From: Pararge aegeria
Taxonomy: Eukaryota > Arthropoda > Insecta > Lepidoptera > Nymphalidae
Length of the DNA: 64,000 bases
NCBI RefSeq assembly: GCF_905163445.1
Contig: NC_053183.1
Location: 17,794,001 to 17,858,000, forward strand
Direction of reading: 5' to 3'
Every line of letters begins with the position of its first letter. The first letter of the stretch is position 1. A program made the translations under genes and the position numbers. Under the pieces are notes generated by a model. The model was not told the origin of the DNA. It worked only from the letters and a program-made list of their open reading frames with translations, and did no database searches. This document shows positions 48,206 through 59,695 of the stretch, piece after piece.

Positions 48206-48365
48206 ATCGTTGATAGCCCAGTGGGTAGCATTACGACTTCACTATCGAGAGGCCTAGTTAGAATCCCAGCACGCACCACTAACCTTACTTAGTTACGTTC
48301 GTTTTAAGCAATTAAAATATCAGTTGCTTTAACGGTGAAGGGAAAAATAGTAAGGAAACAAGTGA
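48206..48365 (+). mobile_element. Family B SINE, 5' part
   Basis: 'cgttgatagcccagtgggta', 'ctagttagaatcccagcacg', 'gctttaacggtgaagggaaa'. Truncated in the middle. Confidence 0.8.
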
Positions 48366-48454
48366 GTGGAAGGATAAGACATGATGTGTCGTCCCCACTT
48401 AGCGTAGGATATGGGTACGAAGAATAAAATAGAGCAAGCTAGATTGTGTACAAT

Positions 48455-48740
48455 TTGGTTGCGTTATTACATAGCTCCATCCTCGGCAAGCATCTCAAAC
48501 TTTTCGGAGCTATGTGCATTTTTAAATCAGGAATTTTAAAATATCACTTGCATTAACGGTGAAGGAATACATAGGAATACATCGTGAGGAAACCTGCATG
48601 CCTGAGAGTTCTTCACAAAGGTTTGTGAAATCTACCAATGCGCACTTGGCCAGCGTGGACTACGGGCTTAAACCCTTCTCATTCAGAGGAGACCCGTGCC
48701 CTGTAGTGAGCCGTCAATAGGTTGATCATTCCGTAGCTTC
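48455..48740 (+). mobile_element. Family B SINE, body and 3' end
   Basis: 'ttttcggagctatgtgcatt', 'cgtgaggaaacctgcatgcc', 'gcgcacttggccagcgtgga', 'aggagacccgtgccctgtag'. The head is degraded. Just downstream of the 48206 copy in the same orientation. Confidence 0.85.
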
Positions 48741-49599
48741 ATAGCAATCCTTGCCCTGGCAACCACGCGAATAATTCGTAATAGAAACAGGTGAAGTTAT
48801 ATAACATTTCGTAGGCACGTAATTACAAAGTGGATCGTGAAGTAACCGCAGGATTGTGGTCGAACAGTAAACACCTACCCATAGCACCTATATGTAGGGA
48901 TCAGGGATTGTAAACCTTTTCGCCTACGGTAACTTCTTGAACATTACATATGTAAATAACGTAATAAACGGTTAGTACTTACTATATTTGATCTGTTTTT
49001 TATGTGAGGAAAATAAAAGAAGTGAACAGATGGTTAGTCTTGGTATGTGTCGTTGTCGATCCATGATTACAACTCTGTTGCAAAATCACAATAATAATTG
49101 AAAGAGCTAAATAAGTTACTTAACTTTGACAGCCTTTACTAGATGGCGGCATTACAAGTGGCGCTTACATATTCTTACTTACCTTTTTATAAGAGTTTTA
49201 TATTAGTTATTTATGCAACTGTTGTAGGTATATTAAGGGATCGCAAAAAAAAAAACAAAAGACTGTTATCATGAAAATCGGTACAACATTATAAAGGCAA
49301 CTTGGCGGCAGAAATGAAGATGGTAGAATACTAATTTCCCCAGATAAGCTCTGTCACAAAAAGCTCTCTATCACTGTTTCATCAACCTAAAATAACAATG
49401 TACGAGGCGGGGCATATATAGCTTGGAAAACTGATAGACGTATGGCATATCTAACATCATCAAGACTAGAGTGTTAAAATACCACGTCTTACAGACTATA
49501 GACGGATTCTGGGGATGTTTAAATGCCACGTGAAAACAATTAAACCTTGCAGTGTGGCGGTATCTAAAAGGTGTGTAATATCTACTATCTATATAAAAC

Positions 49600-49870
49600 C
49601 GGGTGTCGTACGACGTACCCAAGGGATTATTACGGAATCCTCCCGTTCGGGAGGCGTGGACTGTTATAGGCTATTGAGAATGACCAAAAAACCTTATACA
49701 AAATTTTATAAGGGTGAGTACTCTTATACTCTCCTACCTACAATACATACCACCAATAGGAGTATCGTGAAATCTTTAATCTCTGAAACCTATCAATGCC
49801 TTCTCTTCTATGAGGGAGAACCCTGTGCTCGGCAGTGGACATTGGATCATAGCTAGGTATGATGAGCTAG
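49600..49870 (+). repeat. Possible LINE C-terminal remnant
   Basis: 'cctgtgctcggcagtggaca', then 'catagctaggtatgatga' resembles the 3' end of RTE-type LINEs. The 113-codon frame at 49515-49856 has no recognisable domain. Confidence 0.4.
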
Positions 49871-50395
49871 ATACATTGAATTTGGAATCAAATCAATGAT
49901 CCCACTTCTGATATTCGAAGCTGATGAGTTTTTTTGTAGTTTTTAAACACGCTAATCCCTCATCGGATTTGATAGATCTGTTTTGCATCAGATAGCCTAA
50001 GTCTTGAGTACGGTAAAGCTATTTGACATCTCGTCATTAAGGAGTTCAAAATAGGAGTAAAAGTTTGAGTCGGAAATTACCAATAAGAAATTTCACGCGA
50101 TTGGGGCAGTGTTGAACTTCCACATTATATTATAAAAATTACCATTTCTTTGTAGCGCCATTCATATATTAAATTTTTTTTTTTTTAATCACGGCTCGCA
50201 AAGGACTTTTAGTTCGCCATCCCTGTCGGCAGGTCCTCTAAGGGCATCGTGTTACTTCAAGCAAGAAATCGATAAGGCTTTACAATATTGATTAGTTCAT
50301 TCCACTATACGGCCTATCGACCGACTTGAACTGCGTCAGTATATAAATTATACAGTGGCTAATTTTAATTTGTATTGTTGCTAGAATAGATGTGT

Positions 50396-50712
50396 CTATT
50401 TATGCTATTGCCCGCGGTTTTGTCCGCGTGTTCGCGTTGTAGGAAGGTTTTCTGATAAATAACTATTTTTCTTAGCGCGAAATCATTCTAAGATGTAATA
50501 TCCGAACTTATCCTACTAATATTATAAATGTGAAAGTATGTATGTTCGTTACTCAATCACGCAAGAACGGCTGGATTTGGATGATATGTGGCATGCATGT
50601 AGCCTTTGACATGGAAAAGGACATAGGCTACCTTATTTCCCGATTCCTTAAGTAATTCTCGAGGGAAAATTGAAAATTGTTTACGAGCTAAGCCGCGGGC
50701 AGACAGCTTTGA
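50396..50712. mobile_element. Two Lep1-like elements, head to head
   Basis: 50396-50440 reads forward ('tgcccgcggttttgtccgcg'). 50511-50712 reads reversed, starting 'ctactaatattataaatgtg' and ending 'gagctaagccgcgggcagac'. The rest of the first copy is decayed. Confidence 0.7.
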
Positions 50713-50969
50713 AATTGGGAATGCGTGTCACCTATGTTTGGAAAAGGACATGTACTTTCTATACCGATCTCTCAAAAAGTGGTAGGTAAAATTGTAACCA
50801 TGAAAAGCTTTAGACCCAGTTCTGAAGTCCACGCAGACAAAGTCGCGATCTGTCAAATTGTTCCCGTGGGAAAAGCGTAGGTAATTGCTGCACACAAATA
50901 ATTTTAATAATGTTTTTTTATAACATTCTAGCTTTCCGCCCGCGACTTCGTCTGGGTGTAATTCGGTCA

Positions 50970-51190
50970 CATATCACGCCTATCACAGGCACTTATGCAG
51001 CGTTCATTATATGTTTACATAATTCTGTAATGGTGATAACTTCATTTGACAAATTAAACCTAACGTTACAAGGGTTATAAACGCGCCCTGGTCTAAGAAG
51101 AGCACAAATTTAGCGGGGTATTTTTATTTGTTATCACCATCTCAAGGTAGAGCAATTCACACCCGAGCTTTTTAATCGTTTCAGTAAAAA
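50970..51190 (-). repeat. Family D LINE end
   Basis: 'atcacaggcacttatgcagc', 'acaagggttataaacgcgcc', 'ctggtctaagaagagcacaa', 'cacccgagctttttaatcgt' in reverse order. Confidence 0.75.
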
Positions 51191-52322
51191 CGGATCCCCC
51201 GGTCAAGTTGTCACTCTACTACAACTAAGTGTTCATACAGAAGGCATTAAAATTAGATAACGTTCAGCTCTGTTATGATTTCAACATTTTTAATAACCCT
51301 TTTGACCTACTGTGCGATTTGTTGAGTAAACAACTAGCGTCAGCATACCCTCTAGGTAAGATGATATCCCCAAACTTTTATATCTCGCAGACCAGGGGCC
51401 CATATTATATACCTACTACTAGGGGTTGGCCGCGACTTCGTCCGCATTTTTTTTTAAATCAACAATTTCCACTGATATTTTTAAGTTGTGCAAATTGTGT
51501 ATGTTTTAAAAATAAATTTTTCAATTCACTTTTTTTTTTACTTCACACATATAAAAAAATAACATATTATGAAAATTAAGCTTAATTTGCTATACTCCGC
51601 GAACATCAGGAGAATCAGTATGGTGTAATTTATAATTACTTCAGGCAAAGTAACGCCTGCTTCTATCCAATAAAAAAATAACGGTTTGGTTTAGGTACAT
51701 AATTTTTTTAAACTCGCTCAATAACTTCTAAATTGAATTTAAATAATAATAATAATAATTAATATTTGGATTTTCTAATTTACTTAAAGGCGGGTTTTCT
51801 AATGAAGGAATATCTCTTTTAAATATGATACACGTAAGTCCGTTTTCACTAAACCTCAGCTATGCCCAAATGCCTAATGCCTAATGATATACTATAGGCC
51901 ATGTCTATAGAAATAAACGTGTCACCAACTCCAAGTGATAATAACTATTGGTGAACAATTGATGCAGCCTTGCCTAATTGATGTATCCTTTTAGATTAGG
52001 CGTTACTTATACAGGCACTACCTTGTTAATCGTTAGTGATAACAGAAAATTTATAATTCTTAATAGGAATGACTAAAAAGTATTTTACTGCTATTTTTAC
52101 CCTTGATTATAAAACCATTTATTTGAATAAGAATTACAACTGCGATACTAATGTTAACAACTTTTGTTTCAACCGGCGATCTAATATAACTTTAGAATAC
52201 AAAAGCTGCTAACCGAACTTAACTATGATAGTCAGAAAAATAAAGACTTTTAGACTTTTTTTGTACGTAATAATGAGTATTTTAATCACGTAACACATAA
52301 TGTTTATGTATTATAAATATTT

Positions 52323-52580
52323 ACGGCCGAGTGGCCCAGTGGGCAGCGATCCTGCTTTCTCGTCTTTCGGTCGTGGGTTTGATTCCCACAACTGGAAAAT
52401 GTTTGTGTGATGAACATAAATGCTTTTCAGTGTATATTACAAGAATTTATGTGTATTCATAAAAAAAAATATATTATATTCAGCAGCTATCTTAGTACAA
52501 CACAACACAAGCTACGCTTAATTTGGGGCTAGATGCCGGTGTGTGTATTGTCGTAGTATTATTTTATTTATTATTTATTT
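52323..52580 (+). mobile_element. Family A SINE, full length
   Basis: Head 'cggccgagtggcccagtggg', 'cgtgggtttgattcccacaa', 'gtgtgatgaacataaatgct', 'ggggctagatgccggtgtgt', A/T tail. Lies 185 bp from the hAT element. Confidence 0.88.
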
Positions 52581-52764
52581 ACGCCAAGTAATGCATTAAG
52601 GCATTTTCTACTTTGGGTTACATTATTGCAATTTTCTTAAGGATCTCCAATTGTTTTTTAAATATATTATAGGCTATGTTACTTTGTGAACATCACGAAG
52701 CAAGCATAATTTTAAGCATTCTTTTGGAGAAAGAATGGTTAAAATCGGTCCCGTACTTTCGGGG

Positions 52765-54171
52765 TAGTGTTGCCCAAATGCAAGAACAAGACGAGACTTA
52801 GCCAGTCTTGGTCTTGGTCTTGCGCCAATACACCTGGTCTTGGTCTTGGTCTTGGTCTTGCGCTCCCAGTCTTGGTCTTGGTCTTGGTCTTGCAGCAAGA
52901 GTCTTGCAAGTCTTGCAATTACCTATTAGTCTATTACTATTTATTAAAGTTTACTTTAAATCTTAGAAAAACGTATTAGAATTGGAACATTGTGAGCTTG
53001 AATTAACATAGCCATAGTAAAGATCAAGCAGATTAATAAATAACTGAAGATTTGATAAGAAATTCGAAAAATCAACTGACCTATATGTCGTTTTCCATGG
53101 AAGTAACTGTTTCTTAATAAACATTTATGATTTATAAGCTTACATTTGCTAAAACATGTAAAAAAACAAATTAATTACAATAACTTGACTGTATTTTAAA
53201 GAACAATACTTATCTGTCTAGAAAGAGATTGAACCCTCAACTTATAAGAAATTTAATAAAAGAGTTTTACGATTTATCATTTATTTGAATAAAAAATAAA
53301 ATACAACACAAATCAACAGCTTTATCATTAGGTTATGATACTTTATATCAATTCTTTTGACCAAGAATTAATACAAAGTAACCATCTGGCTGACTCATCA
53401 CTTAACCTATTTCTATGTTTTCTAATTACTAATGATGCTTTAGAAAATAACCTCTCAGCAGGTACTGAAGTTGCAGGTATTGAGAGAAAATCACGGGCCA
53501 TTTTCGATAAAATCGGATACTCTGTCTCATGCGTCCTCCACCAATCTAAAATCACCAATCTGAAACTTATTTATTCTTTGGAACACCTGTAGGTACTCTT
53601 AAAATTCGAAATTATTTTGCATGAATAGTGTCAAATGTTATGATTTCGGCGCGGCGGCAACGATTGTTTTAGATTTCAAAAGAAGCCGCCGGCGCGTGTA
53701 TCATAACCATGTACTTCCGAAAAGCGGCAAATTTCTTTGAGAAGTAAGTACAAAACCTTTGATGCCGCATTATCAAAGTGCCGATGGTTAAAACATAACT
53801 ACGCATGCACTCAGTTTGATTTTAATAGATATTTTTTTATTCGCTATGTTTATGGTATTAGTCGTAATGCGCATAGGTCCAGTTTTTCATATTCTTTGAT
53901 ATAGTTTTTTGCGTCTCATAGAATTCCTAAGCGTACCTACCTACCTATACACCGAACTGTTACACCTAACTACTCCGTGAAATAGCGCTAAGTCCTAGCT
54001 GCAAGACGCAAGAGTCTTGCAGGCTATGTCTTGTTCTTGCTCAAGTCTTGCACGGTCAGTCTTGGTCTTGGTCTTGCTAAAAATACGCGGTCTTGTTCTT
54101 GGTCTTGGTCTTGCAAAAACGCAAGAACAAGACCAAGACTGCAAGACCAAGACTGAATTTGGGCAACACTA
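52765..54171 (-). mobile_element. hAT-superfamily DNA transposon, 1407 bp, intact ends
   Basis: Perfect 15-bp terminal inverted repeats (TAGTGTTGCCCAAAT at 52765-52779, reverse complement at 54157-54171), flanked by an exact 8-bp direct repeat TTTCGGGG (52757-52764 and 54172-54179). An 8-bp target duplication is the hAT hallmark. Subterminal zones are arrays of the hexamer CTTGGT: left 52798-52905, right 54000-54155, with the outermost right part in inverted orientation. Inside is a remnant of the hAT transposase C-terminus on the minus strand. With no full transposase it is a non-autonomous derivative. Confidence 0.93.
53343..53558 (-). pseudogene. hAT transposase C-terminal (dimerisation) remnant
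   Basis: About 70 codons: ILDWWRTHETEYPILSKMAR, then DFLSIPATSVPAERLFSKAS and RNRLSDE. The S-x-PAERLFS-x-A and NRL motifs are the hAT dimerisation region. A stop lies six codons upstream of VILDWW, and the N-terminal BED finger and catalytic DDE part are missing. It ends in a natural-looking stop. Internally deleted copy within the transposon at 52765-54171. Confidence 0.9.
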
Positions 54172-54784
54172 TTTCGGGGCCGATAACAGGTTAGCCCGTT
54201 ACCATCCTAGACTGCATCATCCCATACGAGCATCCCATAAGTATAGAAGTATAAATAGTTGTACCTACTATACTAGTAATTACTAGTGGATGTGTTAAAC
54301 AATGTAATCTGTACAATGACCGCGTTTTCATTATTGGGCGGCATATTCCGCGCCTTGGATATAATTCGGTCGCGTGTCGCACGTACGTACGCAAAAATAG
54401 CAAACTGCATGTCGCAGTGCGTGCATTCCATATTTAAAGTTATAACAAATCGGTCACACGTGCCTAGTCGTCGCTCAAGTACCTAGTTAAACAAATACTT
54501 ACGTGGTTAAAAACACCACTGGCAATGTAAGGAATTTAGCATACGCCACCAAATTGTATCGTTTTGCACTGATGTGTTTATTATATCGTAACTACTTTTT
54601 CTTTGATGTACAATAGGGTGTATTAATTACATAATTCATTCATATTAATGCTAAACTATTACGAACAGACTTAGCTCTGCATCATACGCGGTTAAAAAGA
54701 TACGTAGTATGACAGATATAGACACTGCCAGGCGTGTGTATTTTAGTTACTTTCACAGCATTATGTCCTACGGCATATAATTAT

Positions 54785-54945
54785 GACTAGGACGCATTTG
54801 GAACTCTCCTAACTTTACTTTCAAGGTAAGGAATGCAGTTATCACCATCACTAACATGTTAAATGTATGAACGCTTTATAAGTGCCTGAGATAAGGTTTA
54901 CATGAATAAATCATTTTTGAATTTGAATTTGAATTTGAAATTTAT
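54785..54945 (+). repeat. Family D LINE end with (TTTGAA)n tail
   Basis: 'gactaggacgcatttggaac', 'gttatcaccatcactaacat', 'tgcctgagataaggtttaca', then 'ttgaatttgaatttgaattt'. Confidence 0.8.
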
Positions 54946-55613
54946 AAATGGCGTAGTTCAACTGCCATTAGGAATTATTTTCAAAAAAGTACCTATTGTA
55001 TATACTCTATCACTATCACTCGGGATTATGTAACGGTTTTTTGTGTCGGTGTGCGCGCGCATCGTGTAAATTTACTCTCATAATTTTTCCCTAACGCGCC
55101 AAAAGAAATATAACTTTAATAATTTACGTAACGTTAAAGAATGCAGTACACTCTACATTTGGGAGGGTGTAAATCCTTTATTAATTCCCGTTTTAAACCA
55201 GGCTATGGACAAGTAAGTAACGTCTTATATGAAGAGATCTACCTTTCACTAATCGATATTCATTAAGCAATTCATAAGTTTACGAGTTCCGTTACTTAGA
55301 TATTGAAAGATATAAAATTATTATCCAGATTATATACACACAAATTGCACTGTAATTTAGTTTTATAATAATTTTACGAGTATTTCTAACTCAGAAGCAT
55401 CAAACGATAGATCAAAAGAAACTATTGTAATTAATATGCATGAGTATGTTATCACATTCTAGGAAGTTGGAGTAAGGTTATTGTAGGTGGGCGGGTTAGA
55501 AAGAATTTGCATCGTCGCAATCTTTAGAAACAAATAAAAGTGCTGTCTATCATTCAGAAACAACTGCCAGTTATTAGGGCCTGAATAATTAATTGAATGA
55601 TAGCATAACCAAA

Positions 55614-55920
55614 GAAGCGGCGATAGTCCAGTGGGGAGGACTTCGACTTTACTTTCAGGGTAACGAGTTCGAATCCCAGCACGTAACTCTAACTTTTCTG
55701 AGTTACACTTGCCTTAACGGTGTAGGAAAACATCGTGTGGAAATCAGTATGCCTGAGAGTTCTCCAGTTCTCCATTCTCCATAATGTTCTTAAAGGCGTG
55801 TGGAGTTCTCCTATTAGCACTGGGCCAGCGTTGTGGACTACGGCCCTTACCCCTTCTCATTGAGGGAGGAGACACTGCCCACTAGTGGACTTGTAATGGA
55901 TGGATATGATGATGTAGTAG
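55614..55920 (+). mobile_element. Family B SINE, near full length
   Basis: Head 'gcggcgatagtccagtgggg', 'cgagttcgaatcccagcacg', 'cattctccataatgttctta' (a small duplication of 'ttctcca'), 'ggccagcgttgtggactacg', 'tggatatgatgatg' tail. Confidence 0.9.
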
Positions 55921-56534
55921 GCACAAGTATTTTCCCGCTACCATCTTAGACTACATCATCACTTACTGAGATTGCAATCAAGGGCTAACTTGTAGTGGAA
56001 TATAAAACGAAGCTACATACAATCAAAAAAAAGGTAGTGATCTGTAATACAGTATGCTTCTATACCGACAAAGCAATTTCTATCACAACAATGTAAACAT
56101 TATCACTTTCTAAAGAAGTTGCATTAAAAAAAACAAGTTGTTTACAAACACAGCGAATTCGCCTTCTATTCACTTACGTGACACCTCGTTAGGGAAACCA
56201 TAGGCGGAAATAAATGAAATTAACTATTCATTGACGATTGATGTTTTAAATTCTGCCGTTTTTACGCTTCGCTTATTTGCTTATAACATTTTCTTGGTAA
56301 TAACGAACATTTTTTTGCTCATAATGAACACACGCTATAATTTGATATTAGGCGATTCGTAATAGTTTCTCGACAGGCATGAGGAAAAGTTGTGTTTATG
56401 AATACCTATTTGCAAGGAAGTCGTCCACTTTTCCGCCCTTTAAGGAATCGCTTTTGATCATAATAAACGTAAAAGAATGTTATGGTTATGAATAAATCTA
56501 TTATTGATTTTGTATAAGTTGGACGTTATTGAAG

Positions 56535-56745
56535 ACTTATCTGCAAGCACATAGCTCGGAGAACCGATGGACGTTGGGGTGGTACGCAAACGCAAGCGGA
56601 GCGTAGGTCGGCCCCCCACCGAGGTGGACAGATGACATCAGGCGAGTAGCTGGAGGCAAGCGGCCTAGGACCGTGAATTGTGGAACTCCCTACAAAAGAC
56701 CTATGTCCAGTAGTGGACATCATTGGTTGAGGTGATGATGATGAC
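56535..56745 (+). mobile_element. RTE-type LINE 3' fragment
   Basis: Encodes, with frameshifts, remnants such as ARRTDGRWG and RWTDDIRRVAG typical of the C-terminus of lepidopteran RTE LINEs. Followed by 'cctatgtccagtagtggaca' and a (GATGAT)n tail. Confidence 0.75.
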
Positions 56746-56794
56746 GAAGACTTATCTAATGAACCATCGTAAACTTGAACGCAAGGATATAGAA

Positions 56795-56945
56795 CCCTCG
56801 TAGCTTTAGTTTTAAGTTGACGAATTTAGTTATCGCCATCAACTCACTTCTATGTCATATTTTACATGTAATGTACGCATCAAAAGTGCCATCTATGTGC
56901 CTATTTGAATAAATAAATATTTGACTTTGACTTTGACTTTGACTA
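56795..56945 (+). repeat. Family D LINE end with (TTTGAC)n tail
   Basis: 'ccctcgtagctttagtttta', 'gttatcgccatcaactcact', 'ataaatatttgactttgact' repeats. The most regular tail of the family here. Confidence 0.8.
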
Positions 56946-57029
56946 GAGTTACTCCTTCAATTCCGGAGGGAAGCTTAGCTTTCGTTTTAATTTAACGAAT
57001 GTATTTATCACTATCATCTCACCATTATT

Positions 57030-57180
57030 TATTTTATTTATTTAACTCTTTATTTGTACACCACTGTGCAGTTGGGGAAATAAAAGAAAAATAGAAACAC
57101 AAAAGCGGAAGTAGAATACAAAAGGCGGCCTTATCGCTTAGTAGCGATCTGCCAGGCAACCGTAGGATTTGGACAATATG
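57030..57180 (-). repeat. LINE 3' tail, reversed
   Basis: 'ttatttgtacaccactgtgc', 'aaaaggcggccttatcgctt', 'cgatctgccaggcaaccgta'. Same family as the 710-1547 monomer. Confidence 0.75.
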
Positions 57181-57989
57181 AGCAAGAACGGACAGGTGTA
57201 AAATTATTATAGGTTTATAAATAATATTCAAATATAGATTACCTATAATGGTCACATTTAATAAGTGTGAACGCTGCATAAGTGTATGTGATATGTTTGC
57301 ATGAATTAATCATTTTCGATTTGAATTTGAAAGAATTATATCCCCGGCCCGCACTTTTCGTAGTTACGTGCAAATTTGAATTTAAGCAAATAAATTATAA
57401 TTCTCTTTAACGGTAAAGGAAAACATCGTAAGTAAAAAAATGGCCCCCATTTCTGCCCCTTTGCAAGATTTTTTTATAAATGTTATGTAGGAAGCCTTAA
57501 AAATGCGTTGTTTTAAAAGCTTAGTAATGTCCAATGACGTTTTATACAACATCTCGGATCATAACAGTTCCAGAGTTACGCAAGTAACCGAACCTCAAAT
57601 ATTTATAAGTTTGGGAAGCGTTCAATAAATCATGGAACATTGGTAGCCATTCTATTTCGGTGTTAAGCGATGGGCTGACATTTGATACTTGATCTTCGTG
57701 TGGAGTCTTGCACGCCTACCAAATTAACATTCTTTAACTTTGGAATTAATAGATTTTGTATAATACGATTGGTTTAGGTATACGATTTAGGGCTGCCACG
57801 AAAATAAAGAAACGATATAATATATTGTAGATTGTATATATAAAGATTTGTATTTTATACCATTTTTGCTTATTTCTGCCGCAAAGCAGCAATCGACATA
57901 CGGCAGTCTATCACTTGATATTTAAAAAGGTGACACAAGTCACTATAGTTTACTTTAAAGACGACTTGTAATTGTATTTACAGCTTTTA

Positions 57990-58345
57990 ATATATTTATG
58001 TCATTTTAGCTTATATCTTTAAACGAGCAATTCTTGTATATGTAATTGGAATCTCGGAATTGGCTCCAACGATTTTCATGAAATTTAGTATACAGGCTGT
58101 TTCACTAAAATATATTAAATGATGATATGAAAATATCATCTTAAGAAATATTTTCTTATTTTTAATTTTTTTATTCTAATAAAATATTTTTTTTATTTAC
58201 TTAATTCTTTAGAACTTTAATTTCAATTTCTTCTAATTAGGGTAATAAATTAATCAAGCTAGGATTCATTTATATTGGACATACGACTATTTTTTTAAGT
58301 CGACTGATTCGCGGACGGAGTCGCGTAGGTCCGCTAGTATGTACT
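57990..58345 (-). mobile_element. Lep1/Helitron-like element, reversed
   Basis: 'ctttaaacgagcaattcttg', 'cgattttcatgaaatttagt', ending 'cgcggacggagtcgcgtagg' and 'tccgctagta'. Reverse relative of 47711-48045. Confidence 0.7.
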
Positions 58346-58607
58346 AAAACTACTACAACACAGGACATGTTTGTGTGGGTGTAAAGTTTCAAGCGGATGA
58401 AGCGCGGTTCGTTCCCGCTAGACACAAGCACTCGATTAAGGCGGCTCGATTTAAGGCCACTAAACACGGATAGCACTAAGTGAGCACTTAGGCCCCGCAC
58501 ACACAACACTTCGAGTGGGTCAAATCGATTCGCCGGCGAATATCTGACACACATAGCGCACATTGCTAACGGCTCGCCTGGGATTGATTTAATACTTCTT
58601 TTCGGGA

Positions 58608-59365
58608 TTTTAGGGCTTTGGTCGGGAGAAATAAAAAAATAAGTTAAATATTAATTATACATAATATATGACAGTGACAGCGTTGACACCTACGGTCACC
58701 ATGGACTCTCCTGTTCAAGAAGCGCTGGTCGCTTCTCTCGCCATAGCACCATCAACGACATCATCCGACGATCTCTTGCTACCGTTCAGGCACCAGCTGT
58801 ATTAGAACCTATTGGTTTGGCGCGGAGCGATGGCAAGAGACCTGATGGTATGACGCTCATACCTTGGAGGCTTGGAAGGTCACTTCTTGTGTCGATACCC
58901 TAGCTGCATCACACATCCAGGCCACCTCGTCAATGGTAGGTGCGGCTGCTACCAGTGCCGAGCAGGCCAAGAGGCGTAAATATGAAAACCTGGATAGCAG
59001 CTTCATTTTTGTGCCTTTTGGAGTAGAGACTTTGGGACCGTGGGGTCCGGAGGCAAGAGCCCTTTTCAAAGAATGATCGGTGATCCTAGAACGGGCAGTT
59101 ACCTTGGCCAACGAATTGGTTTGGCCATCCAAAGGGGCAATGCTGCCAGCATCATAGGAACTGTGCCTCGCTGCGGTGGTTTCTAGGACGTTTTAGATTT
59201 TATTTAGTTTTAAATAGTTTTAGGTTATATTTATAAAACAATTATTTTAAAGAATAGTCAGACTTAGTTGTTTTTCGGGAGATTATTTTCTTTGACGGGA
59301 GTCGGGAGGACACGCAAAAATTCGGGAGAATCCCGCCAATTCCCGACCGTCTGGCAACCCTAAAA
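58608..59365. mobile_element. Candidate TIR element enclosing a LINE remnant
   Basis: Left end 58608-58627 (TTTTAGGG...GTCGGGA) and right end 59341-59365 (TCCCGAC...CCCTAAAA) are imperfect inverted repeats; the left has lost several bases. The right end continues with 'cgggagaatcccgcc', a further inverted motif. No target duplication is obvious. An alternative is that the matching ends are chance or a GC-rich repeat. Confidence 0.45.
58684..59200 (+). pseudogene. LINE ORF2 C-terminal remnant with frameshifts
   Basis: One frame reads SAGRFSRHSTINDIIRRSLA, then LEPIGLARSDGKRPDG and TLIPW; a second frame reads TSCVDTLAASHIQ, then IFVPFGVETLGPWGPEAR; a third reads YLGQRIGLAIQRGNAASIIG. Together they follow the order of a known invertebrate LINE ORF2 C-terminal region. 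At least two frame changes show it is dead. Confidence 0.8.
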
Positions 59366-59499
59366 TGCAGATGATACATAATGAAGAAAATCGCCAGTAC
59401 GAGTTATAAATACTTAAGGGTAGGCTTTTTATAACTGTTAGGTTAGGTTTAAAGACTTCTCCATAGCATAGGTGACATGCATAACAAATTTCAAAGCAG

Positions 59500-59695
59500 T
59501 CTGCCCGCGGCTTGGCTCGTAAACAATTTTCAATTTTCCCTCGGGAACTACTTAAGGAATCTGAATAAAAGGTACCCTATGTTTTTTCCATAACAAAGGT
59601 TACATGCATGCCAAATTTCATCCAAATCCGTTCAGCCGTTTTTACATGATTGAGTAACAAACATCCACACCTTCACATTTATAATTTTAAGTACG
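59500..59695 (-). mobile_element. Lep1-like element
   Basis: 'tgcccgcggcttggctcgta', 'aatttcatccaaatccgttc', 'taacaaacatccacac', 'cacatttataattttaagta'. Same blocks as 50511-50712 and 29083-29282. Confidence 0.7.

Noticed and set aside
49515..49856. 113-codon plus-strand frame
   Set aside because: No domain or codon-level sign of a gene; the end resembles a LINE 3' remnant.
52767..52979. Leu/Gly/Val-rich 70-codon frame
   Set aside because: Translation of the CTTGGT hexamer array of the hAT element.
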